NCBI GenBank assembly: GCA_020091685.1 | Contig: CM034601.1 | Span: 11,952,472 to 12,016,471, forward strand | Source: Lutjanus erythropterus | Lineage: Eukaryota > Chordata > Actinopteri > Lutjaniformes > Lutjanidae | DNA: 64,000 nt | Direction: 5' to 3' | Part shown: positions 11,843-21,929 of the stretch, in pieces | Layout of the letters: every line of letters begins with the position of its first letter | Numbering within the stretch: the first letter of the stretch is position 1 | The notes under the pieces: generated by a model | Told to the model about the DNA's origin: nothing | The model's database searches: none | Seen by the model: the letters and a program-made list of their open reading frames with translations, nothing else | Program-made: the position numbers and the translations under genes

Positions 11843-11890
11843 GTGGCCTTGTGGTGGAGCTTGTTAAAATCGTGTCTGGGTTCAAATGCA
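11843..11890 (+). repeat. Degenerate tRNA-like (SINE-head-like) fragment
   Basis: TGGCCTTGTGG resembles a polymerase III A box and GGTTCAAATGC a B box, about 33 bp apart. No tRNA cloverleaf can be formed, so this is at most the relic of a tRNA-derived SINE or a chance match. Confidence 0.25.
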
Positions 11891-12564
11891 GGCTGTTGTA
11901 AATCATCGCTCTTTCTCTACGCCGGTCTGGACTCGCTCATACTTCTTTATTGAAGTTGTTTAAACAAATGAGAAACATATCTCAAATTAATCAATATATC
12001 TAATTGAATGGTATTACCAGCATATATGTATGTATATACATCGATGATAGTAATTTATTCACTTTATAAACAGGGAGATAATACAGTTAAAAGACAATAA
12101 TGATGATTTTACATGTTTTAGCAGACTTTGTTCATACATTTAGCAGAAGATGATAATGCAGAGTTTTCCTTTGGTCAATGGACAGGATTGCAAGATTTGG
12201 TAGAAGTTATACAGCAGCTGGCAGGGGCTGTTGTTGTGCGTGTGGAAAATTTCCAGCCTCCAGATTCAGATGGTCAGTTTCACAGTGTCAGTGTTTACTG
12301 TGTGACTTCTGAGTTTAATTTCCTGATGGCGTCTCTTGTGAATGCATGGCACAGAAGCTGACCGTGATTCTTTTCAAAGCGAGTGAAAAGAACTGAAAGA
12401 ACTGACCACCTGAAAGTATAAAAATATTATCACCTACCAATATTTTGCATTAAGTGATTAGTAGTTCATTTGTTCATCATTTTCACCTCTCATTTGGTCT
12501 TTTAATGTTACACTTTATTTGTCATACTTTGACAAACTTTCCACCGTCTCACTGGACAAACTTT

Positions 12565-13433
12565 GTTAAAGGAATAGTTTGACATTTTGGGGGAGGGGGG
12601 GAGTTAGATTAGAAGTTTGATACCACTTTCATGTCTGCCCACGGATGTTACAGTGTTTTTCTAATATTAGCTAACTTAAGATATGGCTATGTGTGTGTCT
12701 GTTCACTACAAGGTTCATCATTAATGTTTTTTTTTCCTTTTCACATATCTGGTCCGGCAAGTGAGTCAGAAATCTACTCGGCTGAAGTCAGTCTTTACTT
12801 GCCCCTCTTCAAATTGTTTAATAATAAATAACAAGAAAGACTAAAATTATCTACCATGTTTAATCTAGAGATGCAGCGTCTATAAAATGTCAGAAGATGG
12901 GAAAAAAAAAAATCCATCCTAGTTTTCAAAGTTCAAGGTGATGTCTTAAGTGTCTAATTTTCTCAGTCTAAACAGACACAGACTAAAAGAAGAAAAAAGA
13001 GAAATAATAAGAAAGTAAATAAAGAAAAAGAAAGTAAATAAAATAACCTTAACGATTAATTGGTTATGTATTAACTGTTTTGTCTTTTCTTTGTATATAT
13101 ACTCAGCTTACTGTATAGTCTTCTACGCAGAGGTGATTTTGGACACAGCATGTTTGCCTATAGGTCCATCAGGAATGTCTTCTAATCACGTAACATGTCC
13201 AGGTACAGGAAACAGGAGAGGAGAAAGTTGATTGGGTGCCAGGCTTACTCAGCTGTTATTGGAACACAGAGCATAAAGGGGCGGGGCTTTGGAAGGGTCA
13301 GTTAGCCTGACTTTGTCCGAGGGTAACAAAATCTTTCCTGCCTGCACCACTAACATTTAATATCTCGTTTGTTCTTCCATACAAAACATGAATAAGTGGA
13401 TTTCCTGACCTTCGAACAGAGCTGTTCCTTTAA
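12565..13433. mobile_element. Inverted-repeat element or two fragments of one, ending 91 bp before an exon
   Basis: The left end TTAAAGGAATAGTTTGACATT and the following GATACCACTTTCATGTCTG match a common fish repeat. At 13300-13433 the later part of the same repeat appears in the same orientation (GTTAGCCTGACTTTGTCCGA, GGTAACAAAATC, ATATCTCGTTTGTTC), ending AGCTGTTCCTTTAA, the mirror of the left end. The middle is diverged. A reverse-oriented relative is at 39295-39448. Confidence 0.6.
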
Positions 13434-13524
13434 GGAAATTAAACAAGTTATAAATCATCTCTTTATCTGTCCTCTCCACACTGTCACCTCTCCTAACTTT
13501 TCTTCCTCTTTCTCCCCGTCGCAG

Positions 13525-13692
13525 GCGTGTTACGGCATCCTGAAGGTACCCCAGGGGAACTGGCTGTGTCGGACCTGCGCTCTGGGCGTCCAGCCCAAAT
13601 GTCTGCTCTGCCCCAAGAGAGGGGGGGCCCTCAAGCCCACCCGCAGTGGAACCAAGTGGGTCCACGTCAGCTGTGCCTTATGGATCCCTGAG
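13525..13692 (+). CDS. jade2: jade2 exon: end of PHD finger 1 and zinc knuckle of the extended PHD
   Basis: This exon of 168 bp (56 codons, phase 0 at both ends) begins [18 protein letters not shown]. That supplies the fifth, sixth and seventh cysteines of PHD finger 1; its His is at the end of the previous exon, so the intron splits the HQ|AC motif. [16 protein letters not shown] then starts the second, extended PHD with a Cys pair, followed by the basic [20 protein letters not shown] with the His and Cys of the C2HC pre-PHD knuckle. It is almost identical to vertebrate JADE2 as I recall it, with GNWLCRTC in place of GSWLCRTC. The acceptor is CCGTCGCAG and the donor GTGAGA. A transposon end lies 91 bp upstream of the acceptor. 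Confidence 0.96.
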
Positions 13693-15501
13693 GTGAGACC
13701 CAAGGAGAGACACGGCTTAAAAGATCCAGATCCAGATCCAGATTGTGACGTGCTTGTCGTCAGTTAGCCTCCGTGTGCTCTTGTGCTGAAGTTAGTTGTT
13801 TTCTTAATTTCCTGTGATTGGTCTCGGACTTGATTCTTCCAATCAAAGAGAGGCCTCAGTGTGTCATCATTTAGTGGGTGCACCTGGGTGTTTGTGATTA
13901 TGGTCCCAGTCACACACCACACTCTGGAATCTAGACATCTTGTGGCTGCATTTAATGCCACATTTGATGGAGGAATTGGTATCTGTGCTTTTCTTTTTAC
14001 CTGTGAGTGTTGAATATCGGTGCAAAGTGGCTCTAGAGAGTGAGTGGTTGTTGCGTGAGTGCATGCAGCTGTAGTCATTGTCAAAGTGTGTGTAAAAATC
14101 AATCTATCCTACATTAGCTCAGAGGAGTCAGCAGCCACATAAACAGCAAGAGGCAAAGAACATTTGGTGTGCTACTGTATAAAAAATATGTAAACAAGCT
14201 GCTCTTGGACAAGGTGTCTACACCATGAAAGAGGGGAGAAGAAAACCACCTGAAAGACTGCGGGGTGTTTGAAATTCTTTGATAAAGACCCGCATGGTGC
14301 TTATTTTGACTTCTACACTTGTGTTTTGACTGAACTTCAGTTTTCTCGTCCTCACCCCAAACGATGCAGCAGCCATCTTTGAAATGCTTATTCGTTCTGC
14401 ACGCTCTTTCTGGTAAAGTGGTTTTCTCTTCATCGACAGAAACATGCAGCAACTCACCATCCGGGCTAAAGAGAGAATGAAATTTCTCCTGTTAAGGATG
14501 GAGCAGAAATGCAGAGGCAGTGCAGATCGCTGTAATAAAAGATTTGACAATGAATGTGGTCTAATCGATGGGCGCTCATGTACATTCTGTATGCATGTAA
14601 CACATAAGTGCAAATAATCTGTCTCCTGTCTCCAGCATGTGATGGATTCATGCACTGTTTCTTTAGGTGTATAACTTTTGATACTAGTATTAAAAAAACT
14701 AAACAAACAATACTCTAATACATTTGATACCATGACAAAAAAAAGTCAAAGTTACCTGCAGTGATGGGTGTTAGCCACAAGCATGCCACAGTACGTATGC
14801 TATGTTTAATAAATAAACAAAACAGTCATAAAATGTCAAGAAAGGAAATATTCTTGCACGTATTTTCTTTAACGAACCAAAAAATACAACCACACACCTT
14901 CTGAGTTCAAGTTTCTTTCTTTTTCGGAACTGAGACGAGCTTAAATGTTTTGTTAACTATAAAATAAAGCTCACCCAAAGTTTCTTGGTTCATCCTTCCG
15001 CTGCTCAGACAATCACCAGCCCTGGTTTGGTCAGAATAAATCCTTAATTCACTGCGTTAGATGAGAAAATATTCTAGCTCTACAGGCAGATTTCTCTTGC
15101 TCATTCTTGGGCTCAGTAGGTACCGCTGAGCAGGAGTTCTCACTCCTCCAGACCATTAAATGGGCAAAATAAAATGACAAGGTATTGCTTCACAGTCAGT
15201 ATGGTCATGATTTTAATATTAAATGGAATCTCAGTCAAAATAAGCTTTCAAGTTCAAGAATCGCATCCAAAAGCAGAATGAAAGGCAGGTTCCCCCAGTG
15301 TTATTTTCTGTCCACCCCTGCCTTCTTGTGGTGCCTGACACTTGTCCAGAGGAGACAAAAAAAAATATCAGAGATGACACACTGTAGCTTAAGAGGCATT
15401 ATATCACACTTGGTACCATATACGTCACAGCGTTAGCTGGAGGCAAAACGAGGAAAAACTGGAAGCAAACACAGAGCAGCAGGCCAAATAATCAAGCTAA
15501 A

Positions 15502-15666
15502 ATGTCATTGTTTGTTGTTGGGTGCCTGAATCAAAGTAGTAATCGCTCAGAATTCAAGTTTTATCACATAGCAGCTGCAAATGCCTGTCAAAAAACAAAA
15601 CAAAACCCCCCAAAAATAAAAGACAGGTTAAGTGTGATAGGACTGGATAGTCTAACCATGGTATAA
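15502..15666 (+). pseudogene. Possible fossil of a THAP zinc-finger N-terminus
   Basis: A 54-codon frame starts MSLFVVGCLNQSSNRSEF and continues KFYHI. The pattern xVGCxNxSS...FxFYxI resembles the first strand and loop of THAP domains found in THAP proteins and P-element-like transposases. The first zinc-binding Cys is replaced (FVVGC where CAVGC is usual), and the downstream half with the AVPTIF-type ending is absent. If real, it is a decayed transposon fragment. The match is short and from memory, so chance cannot be excluded. Confidence 0.3.
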
Positions 15667-16717
15667 CACAGTGCTAAAAGAAATGTTTAAAATGAACCAA
15701 ATTGTGGGGTTGATTACAGTGACCCATAACTCTTTCAGTGCACATGTCATGTGAGTACGCTGAGTGTACAACAAGGTTTTGGGGAAAATGCGGCCTAGAT
15801 TTTAAAGGCACTCGCACCTGTCTATTTTTTTCCACCTGAGCTTCCTTGTTAACAGCAAATGCTTAAAATACTTCATGTACCTTTTTCAGTCAAGACTTCG
15901 CTCATAACAGTCTGCAAATAATGTAAATTGATTCACGAGGAACCTCTTTTGTCAGGCGCGTAGCCGCGCAGCCGCTCATTTCGACGTGAGGTGTCTTGAT
16001 GACACCTTTTGGAAACGTCTCTCATCCAAAAGCTCAAAATGGACAAAAAGCAGCCGCTCATTTTGGAGGTTCAGGGACGGATGTTGCTTCACGCCTCGCA
16101 CACACACACCTTTAAACTGTTAAGAGAGTCAGTCATGTGTCTTCAGCCTATTCAGCAACACACTCCACCAGCAGATTTCTCAGTAATAGAGTAGCTTTTG
16201 GCAGCTCAAACCTTTTACTTCTAATTGCCTTCTGTCACCCTTGATTGGGCTAATTGTTTTCGTTGCTCCGTTCGCTTTTGTTTTCTCTTCCTAGCGTGGA
16301 GGGGAAGAAAAGATAATTTGCATGTCTGCGCTGGATGTGCGTTTGTGTGTTTGTGTGCGTGTCGTTGCAAAGACTCAGTCGTGTGTGCTTGTATGAGCTA
16401 AAGAGCTGTTAATAGCAGACATCTACACAAATAAACACATAAATCACAACATTTTGGGCTCGTATATTTCTACTGAATATGATAGTAGTGGAAATTTCCA
16501 GAAAAGCGGCTCCGTGTGTGAGAGTGTCATTCATAGAGATGCATGTTTGTGTATGTGTGGGTTTGCTTGCACGTGCGTGTGTGTGTGTGTGTTTGTGCGC
16601 GTGAACACACCATCCAGCCTTCAAACGATACAGCCCCCCTGCAGAGTTGTGTGTGTAGCTGGCTCCTGCCCTCTGCCTCCAACCCCCAGAGAGAGGTCTC
16701 TCTTTAAACGGCTTTTC

Positions 16718-16718
<1 letters not shown>

Positions 16719-16769
<51 letters not shown>
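16719..16769. repeat. (CA)n microsatellite, about 25 units
   Basis: A pure AC tract. A separate GT-rich stretch at 16574-16605 lies about 115 bp upstream, so the two could fold into a local hairpin in RNA. Confidence 0.95.
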
Positions 16770-16775
<6 letters not shown>

Positions 16776-17699
16776 CGTGGAGCCCCTCTTATAAAATGCC
16801 TTTTCATTTAAGACTGTGATTTCTACCCATTTCCACTGAAGTGATTTCAAATTTTGTCAGTTTTCCATCTACCGGCTTTGAAATGTGAAGTAATTGGGGC
16901 GAGAATGTGCTCATCGGGGAATGAACGCGCTAAAGGCCTGCATGTGCTTACATCCACGCAACCGCACACAACTCGTTCTCATCCCAACTCATCAAATACC
17001 GACGTTTTGTCGCTGCCCCTCAGTGTCTCATACAGTTGCACGAGGTGCCCTTTATCATCTGTATAAGACACACCAGGCCGTCCATGTTAACCCTTTCGCA
17101 GCAATGAAAGATGCTGTGAGCATCAAGAAAGTCTTTTTAACATTTCCTTAATGTTGTGAAGCGATCACAGTTTGTGTAGGGCTAGGCAACAAAACTACTT
17201 GCGCACATTTAGGGCAAGGTCATGTTTGTCGTCAGAGTGAAGTGACTCACAAGACAAAAATCATGTGACGCTTGTTATGTACCTTAAAACTTTTAAGAAC
17301 GTATTGATTTTCTTGCTGTAAGCCTGCCGCATGTTTATTTGCTCACTGATACTCCTTAGGTATTGACATTTGGTACGAAATGACGAGGTGTTTTCCAATA
17401 CTTGATGGGATGGAAGCAACTCGCTTGGTGCCACAAAAGTACAGAGTGTTTGCAACGATGTCACAGTTTGGTCAGTAACCTGGATGCGTGACCATTATGG
17501 AGATACTGGAAATATAACCAACAGAATGGATTACACACCGAATATTCAGTTTAAGATGACTTCAGAATGTCTAAACCACTGAAATGTTCAGGAGAAAGGT
17601 GGGGAAGCTGCTAAAACTCTCAGACAAGGACTCGGCCAACAGGAAATGCCACAATGTTTTTAGAAACTTAAGGTTAACAGGTGGTGAATATCTGTAAGA

Positions 17700-17870
17700 G
17701 CTGTCACCATTCACTTACTTTGTTCGGGAGATTCTGCGACACTGTTTTCCTCTTTAAATCCAGCAGTGTTTTGTGGACTACCAAACTTAACCCGACCGAT
17801 CGATCAGCATGAGGTTGAGTACTGTAGATAATGACTGCATTTTTCATTCTTGGGTGAACTATCCCTTTAA
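17700..17870. mobile_element. Right end of a TTAA-flanked MITE
   Basis: It ends TTGGGTGAACTATCCCTTTAA, matching the inverted ends of the element at 5298-5727. Upstream sequence (AACTTAACCCGACCGATCGA, CAGCATGAGGTTGAGTA) fits the interior of a common fish element. The left boundary is uncertain. Confidence 0.55.
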
Positions 17871-19969
17871 ATGTTACAAAGGCTTAGAAGTGTACAACCA
17901 GATGTTATCTGGATAGATGAGAGAGGCTCAGTATCAGGTCATCAGTGACATGTGTACCATGAAAGCCAAGTCAGGTGATCAACCGATCTTTATAGTCTGG
18001 AAATGTAACTAAATATCTAAGATTCTCAGGATTCGAGTCTGATAACAACAGTTTGAAACAAAAAGGCTGATTTGTCATAAACAGCATATGTACAAGCTTG
18101 TTTTCGGTTGAATAAAACTGACCATTATAAGCGACAATTGCTGCCTTCATATGGAACTCGTAGCTCCTAATAACTAGATCAGAAGTTGTGTACAAGACTT
18201 GAGAAATCAGGTCGGCTTACAAGGTTGGAGAGGAACAAGAGAGGAACCTTTATATGTACCCATGTGAGTCAAGTTGCCAAGGGACAGTGAAAAAATGTCG
18301 GTGTTTGTCAAGCTGGGAATGAGAACGGGCTGCACGTACAGTACATAGTAAGCTACAGCTCTGACTTTTCAGCCTTTTGAGTATTGACAAACCAACCAAA
18401 AAGAGGAAGGTGGAGGAATTGTGTAAAGTGCAACCTCTGTGTGTGTGGGCATCATGGATGAGAACAATCCAATCAATTAACCACAGCATTCAAAAACTCG
18501 AAATCCTTTTGCCATTGATCGTTTCGTACATCAAGTGTATAAAAGAAGCGAACGCAGCCGGTGACAGCTGTGGCATCATTGTCTGAATTGCACTTTCTAT
18601 TGACATCCTCAATGGAGTGAAAATTGACCCCTACTCCGATCGAGTGTGCTGTACAAAAGACATCAATAATGAAAGAAAGAGCCGAGGCCGTGGGCTTGTT
18701 CTGTGGATGAGCAGATGAGAGGAGGAAAAGAAAATCAGATAGAAAGACGAGTGGATGAACAGAGAAAGGGGGGGGGCACGACCTGCGGAAATCAGTCGTC
18801 AGCTTGTTAATGTAAGCGTGAAGGACAAGGAAGGACGGCCCGGCCGCAAATATGAGAATAAGTTAATGTGAAAGAGGTGAAATGGTTTTTGGAAAGAAAA
18901 AAGCAGCGGAGGAAGGAAGGAAGAAATGGCTCTTTGGTGATGAGTGCTCTCCACTCTATTCTGCATGGCTGGTTGGCACAGGTCAATGACATTTTGGTTT
19001 TATTTGGTGGAGCAAGTTTTGGGGCCAAAGTCGTTCTGAATAGACCGCTCAGAGAGAGTGAGTCACACTGCTGGGCTTAACTGTAGTGATTTTTCCAAGG
19101 AGCACAGGTGTCCCTGCTCTGGGTCCAAGGACAGACTTTCTAATTACAAATCTTGGCTTTGAAATTTGAAGAAATTATCATTCAAGCTACAATAAATTGG
19201 TTATTATCATTCAGCAGAAGATCCACATTCAGTGGATCTCCAGCTGGTAATTGTTACATATTTGTATTAATGAAATAACTGTGGTACAAGGCGTCACACT
19301 GACCTATTTTAATTTTTTTATTAATCATTTAGGTTCTTCAGAGCCCAAGAAAACACCTACAGATTGCTTGTTTTTATATTGATACATATTTTCATTGTAC
19401 ATTTAGGAGTTTTTATCGGTAGTGTATGATAAATATTGGGGCCAAAAAATTGTGAAAGTGAACACGAAACAGTAAAATAAAGCAGATTCCTGAAGTACAA
19501 ACAGCAACACAGGAGAGAAACCAAACTTCAAAGCACAGAGATTCAGTTAGAAGCTACAAAAGCACTGAGAGCTGAACACACAGAGACTTTTAGAAATGTT
19601 TCTCTCTCCGCTTTCCTGCACAGACATGAGTCTCAGCCTTGCAGTGCACATCAGAGAGAAAAGAAAAGCAGAAAAGCAACTTGTCTGCATATATGAGCTA
19701 ATTTTGGTGTAAAAACAGTATGTGAGACATCAGTAAAGTTGTTAAATGGTCGCAGTTTGGGTAAGTTTAAGATAAGACCATGTCTGGGATGAGAATTAGT
19801 AAAAAACTAGCGGGCAATGATATGAAATTTGTATTATTTATTATTCCAGTGTTTTTCAAACTGTGCTGTATACATGAATTGAAACAACTTGACAGTGTTG
19901 ATTGCTTATCAGAAATAGTGCTCTGTGTCAGACATATATGCATTTCTACCTGTTGTGTGTTCCCTGCAG

Positions 19970-20086
19970 GTGAGTATAGGCTGTCCAGAGAAGATGGAGC
20001 CCATTACCAAGGTGTCCCACATCCCCGCCAGCCGCTGGGCTCTGTCCTGCAGCCTGTGTCGAGAACACACAGGAACCTGCATACAG
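19970..20086 (+). CDS. jade2: jade2 exon: extended PHD, middle part
   Basis: This 117-bp exon (39 codons, phase 0) encodes [20 protein letters not shown], then [19 protein letters not shown]. The CSLC pair and the following Cys are zinc ligands of the second PHD module; the rest of the ligands are on the next exon. [11 protein letters not shown] (Cys rather than Ser in the middle) fits JADE2 rather than JADE1. The acceptor is TTCCCTGCAG. The first six exon bases are GTGAGT, so CAG|GTGAGTA at the exon start is itself a perfect 5' splice-site consensus. The real donor is CAG|GTAGGT at 20087. Confidence 0.96.
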
Positions 20087-20503
20087 GTAGGTCAGATAAG
20101 CCCTCATCACTGCATCCGCTGTGACTTACGTTATGAAAGGATCTCGGTGTCTTAAAATAAAAAAGGCTTTGTAATGAATTAAGTTGTTTTTTTCCAGGTC
20201 ACCTTCACAGTGACATCATAGTGCTCTGTCCTCTGTCTTCCTGTGTAAAAACAGTCTCTAAGTGAAGACAACATGTTTCTCACTGGAAATTATTCACTTC
20301 GAATTGTATGTGTCAACATAGTGATAACTCCCACTTAGCCAGAAAATACGCATAATACCTTTAATTGAATTCCTCCAAAGTCTTCACCATGTATATTATA
20401 CGTACGAGACAGACATGGATGTAAACTGCAAATTTGCGGAGGCATACAAATGCAAGGCAGTAATTCGTGTTTATGATGAAATTATAATGATTCTGTGCAT
20501 CCT

Positions 20504-20590
20504 TTTTGGGTGGTTATTACATAATGCACTGTATTATTATAATTTAATGCAAAAAAGAGCAGTTCTTGCATTTTGTAATAACCACCAAAA
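20504..20590. repeat. Imperfect inverted repeat (25-bp arms, 38-bp loop)
   Basis: The left arm 20504-20528 (TTTTGGGTGGTTATTACATA + ATGCA) pairs with the right arm 20567-20590 with one bulge and one mismatch. TTACATAATGCA-type words recur at about 20686-20709. It is probably the remains of a foldback or MITE-type element rich in GTTATTAC words. Confidence 0.65.
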
Positions 20591-21859
20591 TGTGAAGTCA
20601 CTTGTGATGTGAAATGTGGGCGTTATTACATCATGAAATGAAAATTAATTACATTTTGTCAAGTTACTGTGTAAGTCAGTGGTTTTACATAATGCATTGT
20701 TACACACGTTATTTGTTTCTGTTCAGACGCACTCTTCTCTCCTCGTCTTCCTCCTCTGTCTTTTCCAATCCTCATACCATCTGTATGCATAATGTACATC
20801 ATCTGGAGGTGGTGTTAGACTGCAAACAAGCTTGAAGAAAACTGGAGAAAGTTTTAATTGTGTGTGAAATTCAGTGTTAAGGTTTAATTTCTGGAGCAGC
20901 ATCAAAGTTCAAACCCACTCAGCCTCACAGAAAGATGGGATGTACATTCTGAAATAAAGCCTTAAAGGCACGCCCACACAAAGTAGCATACCTACAGTAT
21001 ATACACACATAAGCACAGCAAAGCACTTGCAGGATTGTTTTAAAGTATAAAATCAGCACACGCACTCAAAATGTCTCTCAACAACACAGATCATCGTAGT
21101 TCTTAGCCTCCCGCTGGGCGCGGGTGGATCTGTTTTAACCCGGCACCTCTTTAACATGCTGCAGAGTACACAAACAAAACCCCTGCTGACACACTAACAC
21201 TAACCCACTTTACAGCTATTAGCCTGCGGACCATTAGGCGTTAAAAGTGCCCTCGAGGTGAACTGGATTCCTACAACCCTGCGCTCCACCTGCACGTGTG
21301 TGTGTACGGTGTGCCCACACATGTGCTGGATGTGTATGAACATGTGTACACACACGTGTGTGCAGATGTTTGTTTGCGCAGCGGTGAGGGTGTTTGCCAT
21401 CACAGTATTGATGCTGTAGATTAACAGCGAGTCCTTGAGCCAGAATTGCTCCCATGGAGAGTCTTTCTCTCTCTCTTGTGTTTCCCCTCACTGGAGGCAG
21501 ACGGCTGTACAGACTCTCTCACTGATCAGCTGCCACCGCACATAGAAGGTATATATGCAGCGCTACACGTAACCGTGAGCAGCAGGAGTCCTGTGTCGAC
21601 TTAAATTCAGCGAAAAGTATGAAATAACAGATCAGTTTACTGTCTTGAAAGGTTTATGCAAAGGAGAGTCTGAGACAGAATAAAGTCTTGATTTTTTTTT
21701 TAAATGTTTTCCATACCTGTTATGAAACAGTCTCAAATTTAATACTAATGTGTCTATATGACAAAAATAAGCAAATGAGACCATCCACGAGAAGACTGGT
21801 CGTATCTGTGTAGCTGTTCTACAAAGCTGCCACCATGTTGGATTCCTAATTAATTGCCT

Positions 21860-21929
21860 TTCAACATAGTTGGTGATTAATTTAATAGTTGACTACTAAT
21901 TTATTAATCGACTAATTGTTGCAGCGCTA
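21860..21929. mobile_element. Right-end fragment of an AGGGCTGCAACTAA-type element
   Basis: It contains repeated TTAATCGACTAATTG words and ends GTTGCAGCGCTA, matching the right end of the element family seen at 29715-30032, 35217-35440, 43610-43800 and 63140-63308. Only the end is left. Confidence 0.55.

Larger units (their letters stand above)
7574..13524 (+). other. jade2 intron (5951 bp)
   Basis: The intron contains a MITE-like element at about 7915-8180, a GC-rich fish-repeat fragment at about 8737-8850 and AT-rich sequence to 10130. An A-rich minisatellite framed by a common fish repeat spans 10140-10985, and (GT)27 lies at 11547-11600. A degenerate tRNA-like patch lies at 11843-11890. 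An inverted-repeat element at 12565-13433 stops 91 bp before the next exon. No exon is seen inside. Confidence 0.8.
13693..19969 (+). other. jade2 intron (6277 bp)
   Basis: Contents include a short GATCCA triplication (13722-13742), (CA)n at 16719-16769 and GT-rich sequence just upstream at 16574-16605. A possible THAP-domain relic lies at 15502-15666, and the right end of a MITE at 17700-17870. A reverse octamer ATTTGCAT lies at 16316-16323. The remainder (14100-15280, 17000-17690, 17900-19960) is AT-rich sequence in which I recognise nothing. The minus-strand 171-codon frame at 14218-14733 has no recognisable family. Confidence 0.75.

Noticed and set aside
11843-11890. tRNA gene
   Set aside because: A-box-like and B-box-like words are present, but there is no acceptor stem, anticodon arm or T-arm pairing.
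14218-14733. 171-codon minus-strand frame
   Set aside because: No recognisable motif, overlaps other frames, and no splice or promoter context. Probably chance.
18377-18586. Frame containing a KKRKVEE nuclear-localisation-like word
   Set aside because: A short basic word in an otherwise featureless frame; no exon borders or family support.
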